In this document: one piece after another, positions 10,045 through 20,359 of the stretch | Position numbering within the stretch: position 1 is the stretch's first letter | How the letters are laid out: each line of letters starts with the position of its first letter | NCBI RefSeq assembly: GCF_022009635.1 | Contig: NZ_CP091716.1 | Span: 6,376,001 to 6,440,000, forward strand | Reading direction: 5' to 3' | Length of the DNA stretch: 64,000 nucleotides | DNA from: Variovorax paradoxus | Lineage (GTDB): Bacteria > Pseudomonadota > Gammaproteobacteria > Burkholderiales > Burkholderiaceae_C | Notes under the pieces: model-generated | What the model saw: the letters and a program-made list of their open reading frames with translations, nothing else | Databases searched by the model: none | Told to the model about the DNA's origin: nothing | Program-made: the position numbers and the translations under genes

Positions 10045-11217
10045 TTATGCCGTTTCGGCGAACAGCTCGCGACCGATCAGCATGCGCCGGATCTCGCTCG
10101 TGCCCGCACCGATCTCGTACAGCTTCGCGTCGCGCCAGAGCCGCTCGACCGGGAACTCTTTCGTGTAGCCCACGCCGCCCAGCGTCTGGATCGCCTCGCC
10201 GGCCATCCAGGTCGCCTTCTCGGCCGAATACAGGATGGCGCCGGCAGCGTCCTTGCGGAAGGTGCGCGCATGGTCGTTGCGGTCGCAGGCCTTGCCCACG
10301 GCGTACACGTAGGCGCGCGTGGCCTGCCAGGTGGAGTACATGTCCGCCAGCTTGCCCTGCATCAGCTGGAACTCGCCGATGCTCTGGCCGAACTGCTTGC
10401 GGTCGTGAATGAAGGGCAGCACCGCGTCCATGCAGGCGGCCATGATGCCCAGCGGGCCGCCCGAGAGCACCGCGCGCTCGTAGTCGAGGCCGCTCATCAG
10501 CACCTTGGCGCCCATGCCTTCGCCGCCCAGCACGTTCTCTTCGGGCACTTCGCAGTTGTCGAAGAACAGCGGGAAGGTGTTGGAGCCGCGCATGCCGAGC
10601 TTGTCGAGCTTGTTGCCGGCCGAAAAGCCCTTGAAGCCCTTCTCGACGATGAAGGCCGTCATGCCGCGCGCGCCCATCTCGGGTTCTGTCTTGGCGTAGA
10701 TGACCAGCGTGTCGGCGTCGCCGCCGTTGGTGATCCACATCTTGCCGCCGTTGAGCACGTAGTAGCCGTTCTTCTTCTCGGCCTTGAGCTTCATGCTCAC
10801 CACGTCGGAGCCGGCATTGGGCTCGCTCATGGCCAGCGCGCCCACGTGCTCGCCGCTCACCAGCTTGGGCAGGTACTTCTTCTTCTGCGCGTCGCTGCCG
10901 TTGCGGTGGATCTGGTTCACGCACAGGTTGGAGTGCGCGCCGTATGAGAGGCCTACCGAGGCCGAGGCGCGCGACACTTCTTCCATGGCCACGATGTGCG
11001 CCAGGTAGCCCAGTTCGGTGCCGCCGAACTCTTCCTTCACCGTCATGCCGTGCAGGCCGAGTTCGCCCAGCTTTTGCCAGAGGTCGTGCGGGAACAGGTT
11101 GTCGCGATCGATGTCGGCGGCGCGGGGGGCGATCTCGTTGGCGGCGAAGTCCTGGATCGCGCTGCGCAGCGAGTCGATGGTCTCGCCCAGATCGAAGTTC
11201 AGGCCGGGATCGTGCAT
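10045..11217 (-). CDS. liuA: Isovaleryl-CoA dehydrogenase
   Basis: 390 residues, acyl-CoA dehydrogenase fold. FAD-binding segments are [18 protein letters not shown] (about 126-143) and MWITNGG. The segment [16 protein letters not shown] places the catalytic Glu at 247, the internal position used by isovaleryl-CoA dehydrogenases, instead of the C-terminal position of most acyl-CoA dehydrogenases. The C-terminus has [17 protein letters not shown] with Gly where others have the Glu. It oxidises isovaleryl-CoA to 3-methylcrotonyl-CoA and heads the operon, divergent from an AraC-type regulator. Confidence 0.95.
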   Translation of the reverse strand: MHDPGLNFDLGETIDSLRSAIQDFAANEIAPRAADIDRDNLFPHDLWQKLGELGLHGMTVKEEFGGTELGYLAHIVAMEEVSRASASVGLSYGAHSNLCVNQIHRNGSDAQKKKYLPKLVSGEHVGALAMSEPNAGSDVVSMKLKAEKKNGYYVLNGGKMWITNGGDADTLVIYAKTEPEMGARGMTAFIVEKGFKGFSAGNKLDKLGMRGSNTFPLFFDNCEVPEENVLGGEGMGAKVLMSGLDYERAVLSGGPLGIMAACMDAVLPFIHDRKQFGQSIGEFQLMQGKLADMYSTWQATRAYVYAVGKACDRNDHARTFRKDAAGAILYSAEKATWMAGEAIQTLGGVGYTKEFPVERLWRDAKLYEIGAGTSEIRRMLIGRELFAETA

Positions 11218-11312
11218 GTGTCTTGTCTCCTCTGAAGGGGTCGGCGCGCAGTGCTACCCGCGCTGGATGGCGCTTGAAAGATCGCAGCTTACGCCTGGGC
11301 GCTGCGCAATTG

Positions 11313-11340
11313 GCGCCACAATGGTTGCAAATTGCGCCAC
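11313..11340. promoter_or_regulatory. Candidate operator in the liuA/araC-type intergenic region
   Basis: A direct repeat GCGCCAC occurs at 11313-11319 and 11334-11340, spaced 21 bases (two helical turns), each preceded by ATTG or ATTGG. It lies just upstream of the AraC-type start at 11358. Spaced direct repeats are typical AraC-family targets. A hairpin-capable inverted repeat GCGCAATT/AATTGCGC (11304-11311, 11330-11337) overlaps it. Confidence 0.4.
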
Positions 11341-11357
11341 GACCGATCCGCCCAGCC

Positions 11358-12386
11358 ATGTCGTCCCCGTCCTTTCTCAGACCCGCCCGCGCCGTCACGC
11401 CGATGGCCTTCGTGAGAGCCATCGTGCAAGGCTACGAGCGCTACGGCGTGGACCCGGCCGAAGCCCTGAAGGCGGCACAGATCACGCCGCGCGAGCTGGC
11501 GCGGCCAGGCGCGCGAGTGACCGCCGCGCAGTTCGAAGCGCTGTCGGAGCACGCCATGCAGGAGCTGGACGACGAGGCCCTGGGCTGGTTCTCGCGGCGC
11601 CTGCCCTGGGGCAGCTACGGCATGCTGTGCCGCGCCTCGCTCACCTCGCCCGACCTGGGCGTGGCCATCAAGCGCTGGTGCCGCCACCACCGGCTGCTGA
11701 CCGACGACATCGGCCTGGCGCTCGAGGTAGCCGGCGGCGTGGCCACCCTGCGCATCACCGAGAACCGCCCGCTGGACGACGCCTTCCGCGAGTTCTGCCT
11801 GGTGACCAGCCTGCGCTTCATGCACGGCTACATGTGCTGGGCGATCGACTCGCGCATCTCGCTGCGCAGCGCCAGCTTTCCGTTTGCCGCGCCGCCGCAC
11901 AGCGACGCCTATGCGCCGATGTTCACGCCCGAGGTGCGGTTCGACGCGCCGCAGGCGGGCATCAGCTTCGACGAGCGTTATCTCGCCCTGCCGCTGCAGC
12001 GCGACGAACGCGCTTTGCGCACCATGCTCAAGCGCGCGCTGCCGCTCACCATCCTGCAATACCGCCGCGACCGGCTGCTGGGGCAGCGCGTGCGCGAACT
12101 GCTGCGCTCGCGTGCCAGCGAGGCGACCACGGCCGAGGCGCTGGCGGGGCTGCTGAACGTGTCGGGCCGCACGCTGCACCGGCAGCTGCACGAGGAAGGC
12201 ACCTCGCTGCAGACGCTGAAGAACGAGGTGCGCCATGAACTGGCGGTGGAGTTGCTGCGACGCACCACGCGGCCGATCAAGCAGGTGGCGCTGGCGGTGG
12301 GGTTTCGTAACGAGAAGAGCTTTTCGCGGGCGTTCCTGCAGTGGACGGGGCATGCGCCGCGGGACTTTCGGCAGCTGGGGCTCTAG
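11358..12386 (+). CDS. AraC-family transcriptional regulator, divergent from liuA
   Basis: 342 residues. The N-terminal arabinose-binding-like domain (about 25-215) and the C-terminal AraC HTH pair (about 245-340) are recognisable. The first helix-turn-helix is TAEALAGLLNVSGRTLHRQLHEEG, and the second is IKQVALAVGFRNEKSFSRAF. The ATG at 11358 gives the normal family length. Divergence from liuA over a 140-base gap with a candidate AraC-type direct repeat suggests control of the leucine operon; this is inferred. Other Burkholderiales liu operons use MerR or TetR regulators, and a MerR LiuR-like gene also occurs at 28.4 kb. Confidence 0.85.
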   Translation: MSSPSFLRPARAVTPMAFVRAIVQGYERYGVDPAEALKAAQITPRELARPGARVTAAQFEALSEHAMQELDDEALGWFSRRLPWGSYGMLCRASLTSPDLGVAIKRWCRHHRLLTDDIGLALEVAGGVATLRITENRPLDDAFREFCLVTSLRFMHGYMCWAIDSRISLRSASFPFAAPPHSDAYAPMFTPEVRFDAPQAGISFDERYLALPLQRDERALRTMLKRALPLTILQYRRDRLLGQRVRELLRSRASEATTAEALAGLLNVSGRTLHRQLHEEGTSLQTLKNEVRHELAVELLRRTTRPIKQVALAVGFRNEKSFSRAFLQWTGHAPRDFRQLGL

Positions 12387-12838
12387 CAGGCCTCTTGTGC
12401 GACGAGCATGCGGAACGCCGAAACCTGCCACGCGAACTCTTCCGCGAACGCATCGGGGTCCGCCAGGGCATAGGCGCCGTAGGCATAGACCGTGGCATAG
12501 GCGGCGTACTCGGCCGCCTGCAATGCATGGCCGCTCACCGCGCGGAACACGGCATAGGTCGCGGAGACCGCCGCGTGCGCCGACGCATCGATGGATGCCG
12601 AGCCCGGGTGGCTGCGCGCGACGTTTGCCATGCGCGCCTGCACCTGCGCCAATGCGGCCTCATCGCATCGGCCTTCGACGCAGGCGCCGAGGGTGTCCAG
12701 AGCCTCCACGGCTTCCGGCGACTCCAGCAGATGTCGCACGCGCTGCACGCAGGCAAAGCCGAAGCGCAGGCGCAGCGGCATCTGGCGCTCCGACTGGAGG
12801 TCGGCCTGCGCTGCCAGCCGCTGCAGCTCGGCGTTCAT
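12383..12838 (-). CDS. Small alanine-rich protein, possible immunity-like family
   Basis: 151 residues, with no signal peptide or membrane segment. The sequence is helical and Ala-rich, with the pattern [15 protein letters not shown] early and [18 protein letters not shown] late. This layout loosely recalls the Imm5-like putative immunity proteins (helix with ..ACVERVL.., then Ala-rich ..AAAYAAYA..), but I cannot confirm it. Its start overlaps the stop of the upstream 2-hydroxyacid dehydrogenase (ATGA), so the two are coupled. Its stop overlaps the stop of the convergent AraC-type gene. Confidence 0.55.
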   Translation of the reverse strand: MNAELQRLAAQADLQSERQMPLRLRFGFACVQRVRHLLESPEAVEALDTLGACVEGRCDEAALAQVQARMANVARSHPGSASIDASAHAAVSATYAVFRAVSGHALQAAEYAAYATVYAYGAYALADPDAFAEEFAWQVSAFRMLVAQEAC

Positions 12839-13836
12839 GGTCCGGGAACGCCCCGCATGTGGCTCAGCACGTCGGGGTTGACCACGTTGATCGGATGACC
12901 GCCGGCAAAGGCGGTGATCTGGTCGAAGACATCGGAGAACTGCAGGTCGTATTCCTCGCGCGTGACATAGCCGATGTGAGGCGTGCACACGACGTTGGGC
13001 ATGGAGATCAGCGGGTCGGCCGGATCGGTGAGCGGCTCGGTTTCGTAGACATCCACGGCCGCCATTCCCGGGCGGCCCGCCTGCAGGGCCTGGACCAGCG
13101 CACCGGGCTCGACGAGCCCCGCGCGGCTGGTGTTCACGAGGATGGCGGTGGGCTTCATGCGCGCCAGGTCCTCTCGGCGCACGATGCCCCGGGTATCGGG
13201 CACCAGCCGCATGTGCAGGGAAATGGCATCGCATTCGCCGAAGAAGGTGTCGCGGTCCGGCGCCGGTTGCCGGCCGTCCGCCAGCGCACGCTGCAGCGAA
13301 TCGGGCCGCGCCCACACCAACACCTTCATGCCGAAGGCTTCGGCGTAGCCCGCCACGGTGGCGCCGATGCGCCCGTAACCGTAGATGCCCAGCGTCTTGC
13401 CCCGCAACGTGGAGCCCACGCCGGCCTGCCAGTCGCCCCGCTGCAGCGAGGCCATTTGTTGGGGAAGCCGCCGGGCCGCGCACAGCAGCAGGGCCCAGGT
13501 CAGCTCGGCCGCCGCATAGGACGGGGTGCCCGGATGCTGGTCCGACGACACCACGATGCCGAGCCGCGTGCAGGCCTCGATGTCGATGTGCGGATACACG
13601 CTGCGCTGGCTGATGAGCCGCAGGCGGGGCAGGCGTTCGAGCAACGCGGCCCGCAGCGCGGTGCGTTCGCGGATCAGCACCACCGCGTCCGCATCGGCGA
13701 GCCTGCTTGCGAGCAGGTCGGGGTCGTCGACATGGTCGTTCCAGACCGTCACGCGGTGGCCGTCCAGCTTGCGAAAGCAGGGCAGCGTGCGCAGGGTGTC
13801 GAAGTAGTCGTCCAGTACCGCGATGTTCATCGTCAT
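12835..13836 (-). CDS. D-2-hydroxyacid dehydrogenase family protein
   Basis: 333 residues. The NAD-binding loop is [14 protein letters not shown] (about 149-162). The catalytic Arg lies in NTSRAGLVE, the Glu in VDVYETEPL, and the His in CTPHIGYVT. It should oxidise or reduce a 2-hydroxy/2-keto acid with NAD(P); the substrate is not determinable. The gene has a second in-frame ATG two codons later (MTMN). It is co-transcribed with the small alanine-rich gene, and no pathway partner is nearby. Confidence 0.85.
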   Translation of the reverse strand: MTMNIAVLDDYFDTLRTLPCFRKLDGHRVTVWNDHVDDPDLLASRLADADAVVLIRERTALRAALLERLPRLRLISQRSVYPHIDIEACTRLGIVVSSDQHPGTPSYAAAELTWALLLCAARRLPQQMASLQRGDWQAGVGSTLRGKTLGIYGYGRIGATVAGYAEAFGMKVLVWARPDSLQRALADGRQPAPDRDTFFGECDAISLHMRLVPDTRGIVRREDLARMKPTAILVNTSRAGLVEPGALVQALQAGRPGMAAVDVYETEPLTDPADPLISMPNVVCTPHIGYVTREEYDLQFSDVFDQITAFAGGHPINVVNPDVLSHMRGVPGP

Positions 13837-13937
13837 GAACGCGGATTCTGGACGCGACCGGCGCCCGCGAGAAATGAATTTATCTGCGCGATTGCTTCCA
13901 GTTTTTCATGAAAGCAACCGGCGTTCCGGGCGGTGCG

Positions 13938-14264
13938 TCAGGCCGGCTGGGTGATGGATGCGAGTGCGTCGGCAATGGACTGGCTGTCTTCGGGACGCAC
14001 CAGCTTGGCGACTTCCTTGCCGTCGCGCATGAACACCAGCGTGGGCCACAGCCGCACGTTGAACGAGCGGCCCAGCGGCCGGCCGCTGCCGTCTTCGACC
14101 TTGATGCGGCGCACGTCCGGATACTTCGCGAAGGCCTCGGCGATGTTCGGCTGCGCGGCCTTGCAGATGCCGCACCAGTTGGTGCCGAACTCGACCACGG
14201 CGGGGCCGGTGAGCGCATCGATCTCGGTGCGGTCGGGTTGCTCGGTCTTGTATTCGGAAGTCAT
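13938..14264 (-). CDS. Thioredoxin-family protein
   Basis: 108 residues. The active site is NWCGICKAAQPNI (Cys31 and Cys34), followed by RIKVEDG and the cis-Pro segment LWPTLVFMRDGKE. It is cytosolic, with no signal peptide, and likely a thiol-disulfide reductant. The CGIC active site differs from the CGPC of classical thioredoxin, which usually changes redox potential. The start at 14264 is chosen over an upstream ATG at 14306 because AGGAAC lies 8 bases ahead and the length fits the family. Confidence 0.85.
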   Translation of the reverse strand: MTSEYKTEQPDRTEIDALTGPAVVEFGTNWCGICKAAQPNIAEAFAKYPDVRRIKVEDGSGRPLGRSFNVRLWPTLVFMRDGKEVAKLVRPEDSQSIADALASITQPA

Positions 14265-14318
14265 GAGGTGATGTTCCTGTGCTGAAGGGCTGTGGTTGCC
14301 CTTCATTGCACCAGAAAC

Positions 14319-15011
14319 TCAGGCCGCCTGCAGGTCGTAGCCCGAAAGCAGCGCGGGCAATTCGGCCATGTCGCTGAACACGCGCACCACGCCCACGCTC
14401 AGCAGCGGCCCCGGCCCGCTGTGGCCCGATTCGCCGGTGCTGTAGCCGAACACGGTGGCGCCGGCGGCCACGCCGGCCATCGCGCCGGTGACGGTGTCCT
14501 CGACGATGGCGCAGCGGCGCGGATCGACGCCCAGCGCCTCGGCCGCCGCCAGGTACACGTCGGGGTGCGGCTTGGAGCGCGGCATTTCATGCCCGCTGAA
14601 GATGCGGCCCTGGAAGCAGTCGAGCAAGCCCACCTTGGCCAGTTGCAGCTCGACCTTGTGGCGGTCGGCGCCCGAGGCGCAGGCGATGCGGCCCTTGAGC
14701 CGCGCATGGATCGCGCGAATCGCGGCCGGTGCGTTCGGAATGGCGACGAGGTCGCGCTCCAGCGCTTCGTTGCGGCGCGCGCGGAAGCTGCGCAGCCACT
14801 CGTCGGTGATCTTCACGCCGGTCTTCGATTCGATGAGCGCGGCCTCGTCCTTCACCGCCTTGCCGGTGAAGGTGTTCATCGATTCCTCGGTGCTGAGATG
14901 CCAGCCCAGCTCGCCGAGCATTTCGGCGAGCACGCGGTTGGTGATGGGTTCGGAATCGACGAGGACGCCGTCGCAGTCGAACAGGACCGCGGAAAAGGGA
15001 AAAGGGGTCAT
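14319..15011 (-). CDS. HAD-superfamily phosphatase (beta-phosphoglucomutase-like)
   Basis: 230 residues. HAD motif I is LFDCDGVLVDSEP (about 10-22), motif II is CASGADRHKVEL, motif III lies around SKPHPDVYLAAAEALG, and motif IV is IVEDTVTGAMAGVAAGATV. The cap domain is helical (about 20-85). It dephosphorylates or isomerises a small phosphorylated metabolite; the substrate is unknown. The start at 15011 directly precedes the motif I strand. It follows thiC on the same strand, 32 bases after its stop, so the riboswitch may also govern it. Confidence 0.85.
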   Translation of the reverse strand: MTPFPFSAVLFDCDGVLVDSEPITNRVLAEMLGELGWHLSTEESMNTFTGKAVKDEAALIESKTGVKITDEWLRSFRARRNEALERDLVAIPNAPAAIRAIHARLKGRIACASGADRHKVELQLAKVGLLDCFQGRIFSGHEMPRSKPHPDVYLAAAEALGVDPRRCAIVEDTVTGAMAGVAAGATVFGYSTGESGHSGPGPLLSVGVVRVFSDMAELPALLSGYDLQAA

Positions 15012-15043
15012 GCCTCCATGGTAGCAACGACCCCGCGACAAGC

Positions 15044-17038
<1,995 letters not shown>

Positions 17039-17122
17039 TTACGCCGGTATGACCCGGATCAAGTTCGCGGGTCGGCAGCTTTGCCATCTCAGCACGCCAC
17101 ATGCGTGCACCCCGGAGCGGGG
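17039..17122 (-). promoter_or_regulatory. TPP riboswitch (THI box) upstream of thiC
   Basis: On the minus strand the aptamer shows the hallmark GCTGAGATGGC segment and the downstream ACCCGCGAACTTGATCCGGGTCATACCGGCG segment split here as ACCCGCGAACTTGATC and CGGGTCATACCGGCG. These bind the pyrimidine and pyrophosphate ends of TPP. It starts near the GC-rich 5' stem and ends about 110 bases before the thiC start. Fit to the TPP family is clear by eye. Confidence 0.95.
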
Positions 17123-17150
17123 ACGATTGTGCGAGCCGCCGACCGGCGCG

Positions 17151-17585
17151 TCAAGCCAGGGGCTGCTGCAGGTCGCCGTCGAGGTAGAACCAGCGCGCGC
17201 CCTCGCGCACGAAACGGCTGCGCTCGTGCAGCCGGGTGGCCGCGCCGGTGGCCGCGCTGCGCTGGCGGGCGACGAACTCGACCTCCGCGTGGTCGGCGTC
17301 GAGCACCGAGCGCGAGCGGATGTCCAGCCCCAGCCACTTGACGCCGGGCTCGAACTCGATGGAGGCCGGCCGTTTGGACGCGTCCCAGGTGGCGAGCAGG
17401 TAGGCGCCGCGTTCGAGCACGAAGGCCGAGTAGCGCGAACGCATCAGCGATTCGGCGTCTGGCGCCGGCGTGTTCTCGAAATCGTCGAGATAGCGGCCGC
17501 AGCACAGGGCGTAGCCGATGGGCTTGTCGCGGCGGTCGGTACGGCCGCAGGGGCAAGGTCCGGTGGTGGGATCGATGGCACTCAT
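17151..17585 (-). CDS. YchJ-family protein with SEC-C-type zinc motif
   Basis: 144 residues. The N-terminus has PCPCGRTDRRDKPIGYALCCGRYL, a SEC-C-like CxC...CC zinc motif. It is followed by the NTF2-like segment SLMRSRYSAFVLERGAYLLATWD (about 46-68). It closely resembles the UPF0225/YchJ family, whose function is unknown. The ATG at 17585 precedes the zinc motif directly. It is read toward thiC's riboswitch, ending 29 bases before the aptamer. Confidence 0.85.
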   Translation of the reverse strand: MSAIDPTTGPCPCGRTDRRDKPIGYALCCGRYLDDFENTPAPDAESLMRSRYSAFVLERGAYLLATWDASKRPASIEFEPGVKWLGLDIRSRSVLDADHAEVEFVARQRSAATGAATRLHERSRFVREGARWFYLDGDLQQPLA

Positions 17586-17640
17586 GAAGACCGCTATTGG
17601 AACACCTCGCGGGCCGGGTGCCGACAGGGCAAGCCCGCGG

Positions 17641-19428
17641 CTATGCGGGCAGGCTGTCGGCAATGGCCTCGCGCAGGGCGCGCGCGTCGGCCGGCTTGTA
17701 GATCAGCGCATAGCCGGCGCGCTCCACTTCGGCCCTGTTGGCATGGGCCGTTTCGCCCGTGAGGATGACCACGTTGCGCGCCTTGCCGACCGCCTGCAGG
17801 GCCTGCGCGGCGGCCAGCCCGGAAAGGCCGCTGCCCAGGCGCAGGTCGCTCAGCATCAGGTCGAAAACGCCCGCCTGCTGCAGCGCCTCGCGCGGGTTGG
17901 CGGCCAGCACCACCTCGTGGCCCCAGGCGGACAGCAGCGAGCGCATGGCCTCGCGCACCGGCTGCTCGTCGTCGAGCACCAGGATGCGGATGGCGCCCGC
18001 GGGCTCCGGTTCGGACGGCATGGGCATTTCGGCGACGCCGCGCGGCGCGGCCATTTCATCCAGCACCAGCGAGAAGGTGCTGCCCCTGCCAGGCGCGGTC
18101 CGCACCTCGATGCGCGAGCCCATCACGCGCGCCACGCTGGCCACCAGAGACAGGCCCAGGCCGAGCCCCCGGCTGCGGTCGCGGCCGGGATTGTCGACCT
18201 GGAAGAATTCCTCGAACACCTGCGCCTGATGCCGCGCATCGATGCCCACACCGGAGTCGCGCACCTCGATGCGCCAGCGTCCCCGGCCGGCGCGCCGTGC
18301 ACAGACCAGCACCGTGCCGGAGGGCGTGTACTTGATCGCGTTGTCCACCAGGTTGCCGAGCAGCCGCGCGAGCATGCGCGCGTCGGCCCGCACCACGGCG
18401 CGCGTGGCACGCACGCGCAGCCGCAGCCCCTTGGCCGCGGCCAGCGCCGCGAAACGGCCATGCAGCGCATCGAACAGCGGCTGCAGGGGCAAGGGCTCGA
18501 GCCGCACGGGCGCCACGCCGCCGTCGAGCTGCGCGATGTCCAGCAGCGCGTCGATCGATCCGCGCAGCGCATCGACGCTGTCGCGCATGAAGCGCAGGTT
18601 CTCGGCGGTGGGCGGGCTGCGCGTGTCGAGCACGTCGACGAAGATGGCCAGCGCATGCATCGGCTGGCGCAGGTCGTGGTTGGCGGCCGCGAAGATGCGG
18701 GCGCGCTGCGCGGCCAGCTGCGCCACATGCTCGAGCTGCCGCCGCAGCGCCTCGGCCAGGCGCGCGTTCTCGAATCCGTTCTCGATGGAGCCGACGATCA
18801 GCCGGTTCTGCTTGCGCGCGTAGTGCAGCGCCGCGACCAGCTGCGACACCGCAAGGCAGCCCATGATGACCGTCACGCTGCCCGGCTCGAGCACCAGCCG
18901 CAGCGCCAGGCTCAGGAACACCGGCACGCCGAAGCACAGCGCGGCCAGCCACCACTGCGCGAGCGCGGCGATGATGACGCTGGTCGCGCCGCTCACGAAG
19001 AAGTACATCAGCAGGATGTACGCAAGATCGCCATGCGGAAAGAACAGCCACGGCGCCAGTGACCACACCAGCCCCGGGAACAGCATGCGCAGCTCCAGCC
19101 GCCGGCGCGTGCGCGCGGCCGAAGCGGCGTCGATGGCGGCCGGGTCCAGCCGATGCAGGTGCCGATGCATGTTCCATTGCATGGCGTGCACCAGCACGGC
19201 CCAGACCAGCGTGCCGCGGTCGCCGGTCAGCACGAGGAACAGGATCCAGAAGACCGCCGCGGTGACGGCCGCCGACAAGGGCGTGTCTCGCGTATCGACC
19301 ACATAGGCCCGCGCCAGGCTCTGGTCGACCAGCGGATTCGCATTGGGCGCCTCGACCCAATAGTCGCGCAGCCGCTGCAGGAGCGGCCTGGAAGGGGATT
19401 CGGTGCCGGAAGGGAGTGTCGGAGGCAT
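17641..19428 (-). CDS. Membrane hybrid histidine kinase with receiver domain
   Basis: 595 residues from the ATG at 19428 (an upstream start at 19512 would add 28). There are about six membrane segments (roughly residues 45-205), then a dimerisation domain with H-box AAANHDLRQPMHAL, and an ATPase with NLVDNAIKYTP, DSGVGI and the GLGLGLSLV loop. A C-terminal receiver domain has the phospho-acceptor Asp in LMLSDLRLGSGLSG and ILTGE. It senses an unknown signal at the inner membrane. It is divergent from a LuxR-type regulator, its likely partner. Confidence 0.87.
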   Translation of the reverse strand: MPPTLPSGTESPSRPLLQRLRDYWVEAPNANPLVDQSLARAYVVDTRDTPLSAAVTAAVFWILFLVLTGDRGTLVWAVLVHAMQWNMHRHLHRLDPAAIDAASAARTRRRLELRMLFPGLVWSLAPWLFFPHGDLAYILLMYFFVSGATSVIIAALAQWWLAALCFGVPVFLSLALRLVLEPGSVTVIMGCLAVSQLVAALHYARKQNRLIVGSIENGFENARLAEALRRQLEHVAQLAAQRARIFAAANHDLRQPMHALAIFVDVLDTRSPPTAENLRFMRDSVDALRGSIDALLDIAQLDGGVAPVRLEPLPLQPLFDALHGRFAALAAAKGLRLRVRATRAVVRADARMLARLLGNLVDNAIKYTPSGTVLVCARRAGRGRWRIEVRDSGVGIDARHQAQVFEEFFQVDNPGRDRSRGLGLGLSLVASVARVMGSRIEVRTAPGRGSTFSLVLDEMAAPRGVAEMPMPSEPEPAGAIRILVLDDEQPVREAMRSLLSAWGHEVVLAANPREALQQAGVFDLMLSDLRLGSGLSGLAAAQALQAVGKARNVVILTGETAHANRAEVERAGYALIYKPADARALREAIADSLPA

Positions 19429-19575
19429 GGGCGGGCTGGCACCGATTCTGCGCGTTCCATGTGACCGTGCATGCGCCACCGTGCGGCCACGCGAACGCAC
19501 GCCCGAGGGCATCCACCCTTGGCGCGGCGCTTGCTAAACGTTAGCGTTACAGCGGCTCCAGAAAGAAAGTCGGCG

Positions 19576-20340
19576 ATGTACCTCACAGCCCCGGAACAGC
19601 ACGCGTTGCGCGGCGTCTTCACGCTGCTGGCGCAAGACCATCGCGAGCACGAGCTGCGCGAACGATTGGGCCGGGCGCTGCTCGACCTGCTGCGCGCGGA
19701 CCAGTTCGCCTCGTTCGTGTGGGATGCCGCGAGCCGCAGCTTCGGCGGTCGCGTGGCGATCAACATGGAGGCCGCCAACCTCGACCGCTACGCCCAGTGG
19801 CACCAGCACCACGACCCGATCACCTTCGTGCTGCAGTCGCGCCGCCGCGCCACGCGCGTGACCGAGGTGATGCCGCAGCGCGCGCTCATGCGCACCCCGT
19901 TCTTCAACGACTTTCTCTCGCGCGACGGCCTGCACTGGGGCATGAACCTGCATGCGTTCGACGGCGACCGCGCGCTGGGCGACCTGCGCATCTGGCGGCG
20001 CAGGGAGCGCGGCGATTTCGGCGACCACGAGAAAGCGCTGCTCGACCTGATCGAGCCGGCGTTCGCGGGAGCGTTGCAGCGGGCGCAACGGGCAGCGGCC
20101 GCCGCCGTCGCCCTTCCCCCACCGCAGGAGGCGCCAGACGCCGCCTGGTGCCTGCTGAGCGAGCGCGAGCAGCAGGTGGCGCGCTGCGTGCGCGAAGGCC
20201 TCACCGACAAGGAGATCGCGCGGCGCATGGCGGTGGGCGTGCCCACCGTGCGCACCTACCTGCGGCGCATCTTCGACAAGCTGGGCATCGAGCGCCGCGC
20301 GGCGCTCGCGGGCTGGAGCGCGCCGCCGGCCGGGCGCTGA
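19576..20340 (+). CDS. LuxR-family transcriptional regulator
   Basis: 254 residues. The N-terminal half is a GAF-like or autoinducer-binding-like sensor domain (about 20-170). The C-terminal LuxR HTH (about 190-250) has LLSEREQQVARCVREGLTDKEIARRM and VRTYLRRIFDKLGI. No receiver domain is present, so phosphorylation by the neighbouring hybrid kinase would need an intermediate. The ATG at 19576 is preferred over upstream starts because a GAAAG ribosome site precedes it. It converges on the amidase gene. Confidence 0.85.
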   Translation: MYLTAPEQHALRGVFTLLAQDHREHELRERLGRALLDLLRADQFASFVWDAASRSFGGRVAINMEAANLDRYAQWHQHHDPITFVLQSRRRATRVTEVMPQRALMRTPFFNDFLSRDGLHWGMNLHAFDGDRALGDLRIWRRRERGDFGDHEKALLDLIEPAFAGALQRAQRAAAAAVALPPPQEAPDAAWCLLSEREQQVARCVREGLTDKEIARRMAVGVPTVRTYLRRIFDKLGIERRAALAGWSAPPAGR

Positions 20341-20359
20341 CCGCGCACGCCGGCTTCGC

